The notes under the pieces: model-generated
The model's database searches: none
What the model was told of the DNA's origin: nothing
Seen by the model: only the letters and a program-made list of their open reading frames with translations
DNA from: Platerodrilus igneus
Lineage: Eukaryota > Arthropoda > Insecta > Coleoptera > Lycidae
Assembly: GCA_036346225.1 (NCBI GenBank)
Contig: JARFIW010000593.1
Location: 2,365,506 to 2,429,505, forward strand
DNA: 64,000 bases
Direction of reading: 5' to 3'
Shown here: in pieces, positions 55,914-64,000 of the stretch
How positions within the stretch are numbered: position 1 is the stretch's first letter
Layout: each line of letters begins with the position of its first letter
Position numbers and translations under genes: made by a program

Positions 55914-57960
55914 GCCGTTTTCGTCTCAAAAAATAGAAAACAAAAGAAATAAGGTAGTAACATATATAACCATCCAAGAGTACTGGGAGCTTACTATAAG
56001 CTCTATTAATTTGTCACATTACACTTTTGTATGCAGCACTTGATAAACATAAGCTTCGATTTATCAAATTACTTACAAGTCTTTTCTTCTGCTCATTAAA
56101 TTCTTTAACTCAAATCTCAAATAATTTTAAGAGAAAAATGAAATGTTTAGATCAAGTTTAGACATATTTGTAAATCAATAATTAATATTTTGACAATCAC
56201 AGATAACAATATGGTAAATAAACAAATTCTTATAAATTAAGCCCATGAAAGAAAATCAAACCTTTCTACTATATAAAAATTTCAAAATAAACGTAAAATA
56301 CATTTCTTTCATTTCGAACCAATCCCAATTAAAAATTAACCAGAATATTAACAATATCTCTTCACATTTAATAACACTGAATATATTTAACTATTCCATA
56401 AAGTTATCATCGTTAAATATCGACCCTAATATCGGTCCTGAAAATAACAAATGATTACTGTAATTTATAACTGCAGCCAGATCTGGGAGGTTCACAATAA
56501 GGAACGGTCTGGACGATTCTATTTACTATTCGAAGTTTATGAATTTTCTTAATATTATTAAGTAGCACTATAATTTCATTTACAAACGTAAATAGGAACT
56601 ACGTGAATGTTCTGAAAATATTTCTCTAAAATTATAATACATGAAGTTACTTAAGCAGAAATGTGTATATCAAACAAACTTAGTTTCAATTGTATAACTA
56701 AAATGTAATGATGTAATGATCTCAAGCAGCCATATTAATAATCGGAACCATTCATATTTTCTACTTTTAAATTTAACACAAAATGTAAACAAATCAAAAT
56801 ATTATAAAGTGCATTTTCCTAAAATACGCAGCTATATGTCGGCACCACAAATAACACAAATGGAAAGTAGAAATATCATTTACCGCCATTTGTTGTACAT
56901 TCAAACACTAAAAAGAAACAGCTTGCAGACCAGCACTTGTAACATAACGCAAGGAAAATCAAATCTCCAACCTCCATCTTAGGCATCAACTAAATTTCTG
57001 TATGAAACAATTTATGGTAATGAACAGATCATAAAAACAACACAAGTAGATACGGATGTGCTGTAAGAGCTTCATAATAACACAAGACCACAAGTATGTG
57101 TCTAGAGCGTTTATTTATTTATTCTTATTAATTTTTTTCCTTTGAAACTCACTCGCGCATCACTGTAGTTAGCCAGGGTTTCAAATTTTTAAATCATTTC
57201 ACACTATCTTCATACGTCCAAATATCAGTTTTGAAAGTACTTTTATACATTAAAATAGCCGATGACCTTGCACCAGGATAACACATCATTTATATTGGAG
57301 CAATAATTTAATCGTTGTTAAGCCTCTCATTCAAACAAGATAAATAGCTTGTTAACATAAAAATAATGGATTCTCGAAAACTCTGAAACTATTTGTCTTT
57401 CAAACATACATTACGTTTATTGATTGATATTCTTAAAGATAATGAATGAATTTACATGTTAGAAAAAAACGGCTTTTTATATTTTCGACGGCTAAATCTT
57501 GTTTTAAATAATATTTTTTAAAAAAGATAGTTAGATATTGAAATTGTTTAATATTCGTAAAGTAGATGAACCTTTAGTCTCGTTTTTCAGTCTGCACATA
57601 TGCAATAAAACTGATATTTTTCAGAAGAATAAATATTTACAGACGGATTTTAAATCAATGAATTCTTTGTTTTTTCACGGAGTATACTTGTTTTAAATAA
57701 TATTAAAGTTATTTAGTATTCTTAAATTTGTTTTACGGTATTTTAAGTCTGCATAAATGCAATATAACTTTTATTTTGCACGTGAATAAAGATTTACACA
57801 CGAATTTTTAAATGCTTTCAGATTGGAATTCGTTTTTAAATGGTATGCGTGGACACTATATGTACTTAGAGCGTGTTATTTCACATGGAAATCTTACTAG
57901 AAAACTATGCAGGGTAAAAATTAAATATTGGAAAATTTTACTTTCTTAGCTTTGGGTCTA
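55914..57960. other. AT-rich DNA, nothing recognised
   Basis: About 2 kb without supported genes or repeats. It ends at a long (TA)n tract. Confidence 0.45.
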
Positions 57961-57964
57961 TTTT

Positions 57965-57966
<2 letters not shown>

Positions 57967-58018
<52 letters not shown>
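57967..58018. repeat. (TA)n tract
   Basis: 52 bp of TA immediately before the duplicated RTE-tail block. Confidence 0.97.
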
Positions 58019-58020
<2 letters not shown>

Positions 58021-58021
<1 letters not shown>

Positions 58022-58988
58022 GAATTGTGTGAAAGGATTTGCTGGAAAACTATTATTTCAACAAATGTCTAAGTGTTGGGGATCTTGGCAGCCACACACT
58101 GCTTAACCCCCCCTTCACTGAATCTCGATGAAATATGGCATAAAATTAGAAAACAATAGAAGGGGACCCGAGCTGTATACATGCTGTGTGAGAATTTCAG
58201 GGAACTGTGTAGGCTAGCTCAGAATATAAATAAGTGCAGGTACGTGTCCAACCAGTTTTGAGACGGAAAACCTAATGACGAAAAAATAAGCGCAGATAAA
58301 TCTGATGATTATTATAAACAACTACAGGTGTCGGTTGTGAAATATCTGCAACTAATGTTGACTGTGTGAAAAGACATATTGGAAAAAATATTAAATCGGT
58401 AAATGTTTAAGTGCTGGGGGAACTTGGTAGCCACAGGCTGCTTATCCCCCTTCACAACCACTGAATGTCGGAGAATGCTATATAACTGTAAAAGAATAGA
58501 ATGGGACCGAACTGCATCTAACAAGAAAGAACAGCGCCTATGATGAAAGACAACAAACATAGAACAAGAGGAAAATTGATGAAAGAATATGTGTGGAGCA
58601 CAGCACAGTATTCCAGTGAAATACGGGCAGTCTGAAAAGCAGACAGAAAAATGGCGGCAGCCTTCTGAAATGCTGTGCTTCAGATGTATGAGGATGACAG
58701 CATGGACGGATAAAGTTAATAACAAATAGGTTATAGAAATAGTAGGGGAACAAGGATATCTGGGGAAAAAATAAAAGAAATAAAAGGCAGAATACGTCCT
58801 AAGGCATTTTTGGGGAATAGTATGGGATATATTACAAGCAGAGGTAGGAAAATAGAAATAGATGTAAACCGAAATCAGATAGTGATAGATGCAGACTGTG
58901 CAAATTTCAGGGTAATGTGTAGGTTAGTAAGGAATAGGAAACAATGAGGGTATGCGTCTAACCAGTTCCAGGACTGAAGACCTAGTGA

Positions 58989-58990
<2 letters not shown>
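58021..58990 (+). repeat. Chained RTE 3' fragments, second copy (partner 52193-53440)
   Basis: Shares the block order of 52193-53440: 'ggaaaactatta', 'gcaaatgtctaagtgtt'-like sequence, 'aggctgctta', 'aaacaactacaggt', 'gcagccttctg' and 'ggactgaagacctagtgatg'. It lacks the SINE. (TA)n tracts lie at both ends. The 58500-58980 part is a decayed RTE C-terminal domain. Confidence 0.82.

Positions 58991-59027
<37 letters not shown>
58991..59027. repeat. (TA)n tract inside a direct duplication
   Basis: 37 bp of TA between two copies of the RTE terminal ~95 bp (58889-58987 and 59028-59122). Confidence 0.95.
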
Positions 59028-59030
<3 letters not shown>

Positions 59031-59122
59031 TGCAGACTGTGCAAATTTCAGGGAAACCCGTAGGTTAGTTCAGAATTGGAAACAATGATGGTACACGTCT
59101 AACCAGTTCCAGGACTGAAGAA
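59028..59122 (+). repeat. Extra copy of the RTE 3' terminus
   Basis: Repeats 58889-58987, from 'tagatgcagactgtgcaaat' to 'ccagttccaggactgaaga', directly after the TA tract. Confidence 0.85.
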
Positions 59123-59167
59123 CATAAAGCATATTCATAATTTAAATTTAGTTCCACTCTAGTTTGC

Positions 59168-60421
59168 ATGTTTATATATAAATGTTTTAATTTATGTCAT
59201 TTGTCAGAAACTGTCAATTTTGTAATTGTTCGAAATAGCTTTTTAAAAATGTTTCCTGTTACACATGCCAGTAATTACACAATCTCAACTATTGTAAGTA
59301 TATATTCATACAATAAGGACAAATTATTTTACTGTGATAAATGCCAATCACCTACCTGTGATAATTGTAGTGGGCTTACCATAACTGAAATTCAATGCCT
59401 TGAGTTGAAAAGACGAAGTCTATTATTTTACTGTAAGGCTTGTCTATCAGAGGTAGATAATAAACCTGATGTTGATTTAGAGAGCTTAGAGGGCCTACTG
59501 CAGGCCAAATTTCAAGAGACATTAAATAACATAAATGCTTTATTTAAATTGTTTAAAATTGAATTTATCGATATGGCAACAAAATATGTTTCTACAACTC
59601 AGACAACTACTTTGACAGATAAACCAATTACATCTTACGCATCCATGGCAAAATCTGAACCTGTCCTAGTGGTAAAACCAATGCATAACCAACTAAGCAA
59701 AGAAACTAGGAGCGAAATCAAAGATACTATAAATCCAGTCTCCATTGGAGTGAATGTTTGTAAGATTCGTGACTCATCTCAAGGTAGTATAATTATTGGC
59801 TGTCATAACAAAACAGAACGAAGCTTACTACAAAAAGAGATGGTTGGTAAACTCGGTAACAGATACAAGATAGTAGCTCCAAACTTAAAGAAACCCAAAA
59901 TCAGAATAGTAAACATTAACAATGATGACGTTTGTGATACAGACATGAACAACATAAGTGCAAAAATTATTCAGCAATACAAATTGAAAAATGATTTCAA
60001 CAATTTTCATTTTAAAGTGCTTAAAATTATGAAAAATGAAAAAACAGGCAACAGTGTAGTAATAGTTGAAACTGATTCAGATACCCACAAAGCACTGATC
60101 CAAATGGGAAGAGCAGCAATTGGAAGGTCCATGGGCAGTGTGCACAACCATGTGCATGTTACACAGTGCTTTAACTGTCTTAAGTAGGGTCACATAGCTC
60201 AAGTTTGTAAGTTTGAAACCATATGCTCCTTGTATTCTGGTACACATAGGTATGTAAATTGTACTGCTGGCTTCAAACGATGTTCAAACTGCACAGCTGC
60301 TAAAGCCAAATTAAATATTGAGATCAATAATGCTCATACTGCAATTGATAAAGAATGTCCTTGCTACCTTCAATCTTTAAAGAAAGAACTCTCTAAAATT
60401 GAATACCTAGATGTATCATAG
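59168..60421 (+). pseudogene. CR1/Jockey-group LINE ORF1 (RNA-binding, PHD-like and CCHC), one stop
   Basis: The first 339 codons are open (59168-60187); translation may really begin nearer 59250 because the first residues look unlike the family. A PHD-like zinc motif, 'YCDKCQSPTCDNCSG' then 'FYCKAC', lies at residues ~55-100. Next comes a helical region, then an RRM-like part ('VNVCKIRDSSQGSIIIGC'). A CCHC knuckle begins 'CFNCLK' and is cut by TAG at 60185-60187; it continues 'GHIAQVC' in the same frame, followed by 'CTAGFKRCSNC' up to 60421. ORF1 binds the element RNA into particles needed for transposition. ORF2 begins ~55 bp downstream. Confidence 0.85.
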
Positions 60422-60475
60422 CAATCACAGACTTTTACTCACGACAACACTAGTTCAAAACAAATCAGTCAAGAT

Positions 60476-63270
60476 TTGGTAGTTGGTTTTTTACGAACAT
60501 TTCTTGTAAATATTAGATCATTGAATTCGTGTTTTGACGATGTTTTAGCCTACATAATTAACCAGGATTTTGATTTGATTGGAATTACTGAAACGTGGTT
60601 GACCAGTGATTTTCCCTCTACCCTTGTACAGATACCAGGCTACAGTATTATTCGGGCAGATAGAAAGTCCAGAGGTGGCGGTGTGTGCTTGTATATTAAC
60701 CATGCTCTGTTTCATAAGCAAATCAGCATTGACTTCATTGAGCATCCTTCACTCGAACAACTTTGGATTACTTTTAAAATTAAAAAAAGGAATACTGCTA
60801 TAGGTATTGTTTATAGATCACCAAGTACTGGCACTTCCTGTCTGCAGGAATTGGAATTGGTCTTAGCCAATGTTTATATGAAATATGACAACCTAATTTT
60901 AATGGGAGATCTTAATATAGACTTTCTGCACTATAACACTAATCGAACCAAGCTGATATCTATATTTAATACATTTAATCTTACACTTCAAGTTACCGAA
61001 GCAACACGAATAACATCTACTTCATCAACCCTTATTGACATTGTATGTACTATCCCTGGGCTTAAAGTCAACAGGTGTGGAACTGTAGACGTACTTAACC
61101 TTACAGATCACCAAGGGATCATATGTGATTTTGACTTAATGGTCCCTAAGCATCAGCCTTTAACTTTAAACAGTAGAGATTACTCCTGTTTTGATAATGA
61201 TGAATTCGCCTTTGATGCAGGAAACATTCAATGGAATATGGTACAGACTTTACCTGACTTAGATAGCAAAGTAAAATACCTTAATGAGGCTGTTAGGTTC
61301 CTGTTTGATTTCCATGCACCTGTCATAACAATAATAAGAAGGAAAAAAGCACTGCCCTATATGACTTTTACTATTAAACAAATACTCAAACGAAAAAATG
61401 CCGCCCTTAAACAATATTGAGTAACTGGTGATAAGACTAAATTCCAATGTTATAAAGATTTAAGGAATTATGCTACATTTGCTATCAGAAGTGAAAAAAA
61501 AGCATACTTAGACTACCAATACAGACTTCATCACATGAACTCAAAGAAACTCTGGAATGTCTTCGATAGTTGTCAAATCCATACCAAAAATAAGACTCAT
61601 ATCTCACATGAGATTAAAGATGCCGATGAGTTAAATAACTTATTTATAACATCTATCCCTAGAAGACAAGTGCCTGAAATTGAAATCAATAAATTTCTAA
61701 CAAACAGTTATTCACCTGGAACCTGTCTTGCTAGCTTTCAACCAGTTACAAAAGACCTAGTATGGGAATCTTTTAAAAGACTCAAATCTAATGCAGAGGG
61801 TAAAGATGGAATTGACAGGAAGATGCTATTGTTAATAATGCCATATAGCATTGATGTGATTACACACATCATTAACTTCTCACTTCAACAAGGCTCATTT
61901 CCTACTATATGGAAGGAATCGCTAGTTACACCTATTCCGAAAATACCACTAGCAACTACTTTTGCAGACCTACGTCCAATAAGCATACTATCTGTTATAT
62001 CCAAAGTGATAGAGCATTTGGTATATATTCAATTAACTCAGCATATCGCTAATCATAATATACTACCTGCATATCAGTCAGGTTTTCGTAAAGGCTATAG
62101 TACTGCTACAGCATTGACCAAAGTCATATCTGATCTTAGTAGTTAAATAGATACAGCACAAGTTACATACCTGATATTGCTTACCTTTAGTAAAGCTTTC
62201 GATGTAATTAACCATACACTGTTAGAAGCAAAGCTAACTTACTATGGAATTCAAGGTGTTGTTCTACAATGGTTCACAAGTTATTTAAAAGGAAGGACAC
62301 AGTCAGTCAAAATTAACAACCAAATATCCATGCCCCTTGCTGTTGCTCAAGGAGTTCCACAAGGTAGCATCCTGGGACCACTATTGTTTGCAATCTTCAC
62401 AGCAGATCTGCCTCAACAGTTATCATCCGCTGCAAATATCATATGTATGCCGACGATGTGCTTCTATATACTTCAACAGACCTTTACAATATTAACCATG
62501 CTATCAATCAGTTAAATGATGATCTTGCAGCAGTCAGTTCATGGGTAGCCAATAATGGTTTGGTACTTAATGCAAATAAGACTGTAGCTATTTGTGTTGG
62601 TTCCAAAACTTTCTGCACCAAGGCTGAAATGAGACGCACTGTTGACTTACATATTGATAATTCAATAATACCCATTTGTGATTATGCTAAATACCTGGGG
62701 TTAATTATAGATTCTCAACTTAGCTTTAAACAGCACGTTAATACAAAAATCAGAATTGCTTATCACAAAATGCGCACCTTGTACAGATACAAATTACTTC
62801 TAAGTCCTTCCATAAAATGAAGTCTTTGTAACAGTCTAGTATTGTGTAATCTTGACTACTGCAGTGTGGTTTATTACAACTTTCTATCACAACTATTCAA
62901 ACACAAAATACAGGTGCTGCAGAATGTATGTTTTAGATACTCATTTAACGTAGAATCTAGGGAACATGTAACACCTCATTATAACTCCAGAGCAATACTT
63001 AAATTCCATAATAGAGCTACACTGCAGTTCTCGTCTTTCACATATCTAGTAACCACTGCAAAATGTCCTGCATACTTAGTGGAAATGCTACTACCCAGGG
63101 CACTGGCACATAAGTTAAACTTAAGGAATATTCAAGAGTTATCTATTCCTTATCATTCAACTAGAAAATTTCAATGCTCTTTTCTGTACATGGCTCCATC
63201 CATATTCAATAAATATTATTCACTCTTTCAAGTTAGCCGCAAGGAGAGCTTTAAAAAGCAAATTTGGTAG
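60476..63270 (+). pseudogene. CR1/Jockey-group LINE ORF2 (AP endonuclease and RT), few breaks
   Basis: The endonuclease (60476-61420, open for 314 codons) has 'NIRSLNSCFDDV', 'GITETWL' (Glu), 'RGGGVCLYI', 'MGDLNIDFL' (Asp, Asn) and 'NLTDHQGI' (His). A TGA at 61418 ends this part. The RT resumes at 61535 with 'LKSNAEGKDGI', 'LRPISILSVISKVIEHLVY' and 'YQSGFRKGYSTATALTKV'. A TAA follows near 62144, then motif A 'LLTFSKAFDVINH', where Thr replaces the usual Asp before FSKAFD. Next come 'GVPQGSILGPLLFAI' (motif B), a one-base shift near 62440, 'MYADDVLLY' (motif C), a TGA at 62818, and the C-terminal region to a TAG at 63268. The enzyme nicks DNA and copies its RNA onto the end. Confidence 0.92.
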
Positions 63271-63462
63271 CTTTATTAATGAATTAATGCTACATTAGTA
63301 GCACATAGTTATATGCCCATATCTTGTGGTACTCAAAATACTGTAATTTACATGTAAGGCTTATTGTTTGTTTAGTTGTATTGTTTTAGGAGAGCTTGTA
63401 AACCAGCTTAGCTGAAGCTCTTCTTATTGGAGTTCTAGTTCACTGTACATGTGCCTAGTGTA

Positions 63463-63500
63463 CCAATGAATGAATAAATAAATAAATAAATAAATAAATT
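63463..63500 (+). repeat. (AAAT)n tail of the LINE
   Basis: 'gaatgaataaataaataaat' and further AAAT units form the 3' end of the LINE. Confidence 0.9.
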
Positions 63501-63650
63501 TGCAAAAACTGTGTTTGTACAATGTGTAATTTTTAGTAATCTGTGACCAAGAGTAAAAATATACTCGAAAATTCAGAGGGAATAAAAAGAGTACGCCTTT
63601 TATTATTTTTTTTAAACAGGACCTATAACCCATAAAAGAAAAACTGAATA

Positions 63651-63651
<1 letters not shown>

Positions 63652-63690
<39 letters not shown>
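63652..63690. repeat. (TA)n tract, left border of the half-palindrome copy
   Basis: 39 bp of TA immediately before 63695-63777. Confidence 0.97.
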
Positions 63691-63692
<2 letters not shown>

Positions 63693-63694
63693 AT

Positions 63695-63777
63695 CTTTCA
63701 ATTACTAGCTCGATTTGAAATGATCATTTGGGCTTTGCATAAAAGTCTAAGTTATTATTTTATTTTTTATTCACTGT
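63695..63777 (+). mobile_element. Single-arm copy of the 32.1-kb palindrome family
   Basis: 'tttcaattactagctcgatt' and the following 'tgaaatgatcatttgggctt' plus 'gtctaagttattatttt' match the right arm 32284-32362 with few changes. Only one arm is present; the tRNA-like core and second arm are absent. TA tracts lie on both sides. Confidence 0.9.
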
Positions 63778-63778
63778 A

Positions 63779-63795
63779 ATATATATATATATACA
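63779..63795. repeat. (TA)n tract, right border of the half-palindrome copy
   Basis: 17 bp of TA followed by a further 'tacatatatat'. Confidence 0.95.
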
Positions 63796-63799
63796 TATA

Positions 63800-64000
63800 T
63801 ATTTCCAATCGCTGCAGTTTCCAAAAAGTTTCCTGATTGTATTACTATTGCAAGTAAGTATATCACGCGCTACCATGCTGATAAGCAACAGCTAACAAAT
63901 TTAATTGGAGGTATATAAGGTTTGCATTATTTCATCCCGGTCAAATTGTTTGGCTTAGTTAACAATTATTAATTGCCTAAGAAAGTCCCTTTTTTAGCAT
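63800..64000. other. No gene recognised
   Basis: The final 200 bp show no motif or repeat that I can support. Confidence 0.4.

Larger units (their letters stand above)
59168..63505 (+). mobile_element. CR1/Jockey-group LINE, nearly full length
   Basis: Two ORFs of normal order and size are followed by a ~190-bp 3' untranslated region and a tail of 'aatgaatgaataaataaata' repeats (63463-63500). Short tandem 3' tails of this type are common in the CR1/L2/Jockey group. Only about five stops or shifts separate it from open frames, so it inserted more recently than the other elements. It sits directly after the RTE-tail copy at 59028-59122. The precise clade (CR1, Daphne, Kiri or L2-like) is not settled. 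Confidence 0.88.

Noticed and set aside
63463..63500. Telomere-like repeat
   Set aside because: The AAAT repeats directly follow a LINE 3' end and are its tail.

Overview
The window is AT-rich eukaryotic DNA, and everything recognisable in it is transposable-element material. The mix points to an arthropod, most likely an insect: BEL/Pao and Gypsy LTR elements, RTE-like and CR1/Jockey-group LINEs, Penelope-like elements, several insect-type mariner/Tc3-like transposases, ZMYM1-like hAT transposases, a tRNA-derived SINE and foldback elements. I found no convincing single-copy host gene. Bacterial features such as operons, ribosome binding sites and CRISPR arrays do not apply. Species cannot be named from sequence alone.

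Layout. 0-8 kb: a Gypsy integrase scrap cut off by a 307-bp palindrome, an unidentified decayed reading frame, a mariner-like transposase relic (+), a hAT relic (-) and a Penelope reverse-transcriptase relic (-). 8.5-11.4 kb: a 2,871-bp foldback element with a perfect 9-bp target duplication and arms built from ~152-bp tandem repeats. It splits a small G+C-rich patch carrying a tyrosine-recombinase-like motif. 14.8-20.3 kb: a BEL/Pao gag scrap, then a nested pile of mariner-type elements, one with ~80-bp terminal inverted repeats and a probable 59-nt intron. 21.9-26.3 kb: a decayed BEL/Pao gag-protease-RT-integrase, interrupted by three SINE copies and missing its RNase H region.

27.5-36.5 kb: a ~158-bp tandem repeat, a 2.3-kb foldback, a 305-bp palindrome with perfect 83-bp arms around a tRNA-like core, a mariner-type transposon with ~360-bp inverted repeats and a long open transposase frame, and a second hAT relic. 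43.7-45.8 kb: two 5'-truncated Penelope elements head to head, forming a ~2-kb palindrome. One arm keeps an open GIY-YIG endonuclease domain. 49.4-53.4 kb: an RTE-like LINE plus chained RTE 3' fragments and a SINE. The chained fragments recur at 58.0-59.0 kb. 59.2-63.5 kb: a nearly full-length CR1/Jockey-group LINE with only a few breaks.

Recurring theme: long (TA)n tracts sit at the borders of many segments, often as a pair bracketing a palindrome or an element fragment. With the number of large palindromes, this is the most distinctive feature of the window. Long stretches between elements (for example 11.6-14.8, 20.3-21.9, 36.5-43.5, 45.9-49.3 and 55.9-57.9 kb) are AT-rich DNA in which I recognise no gene.
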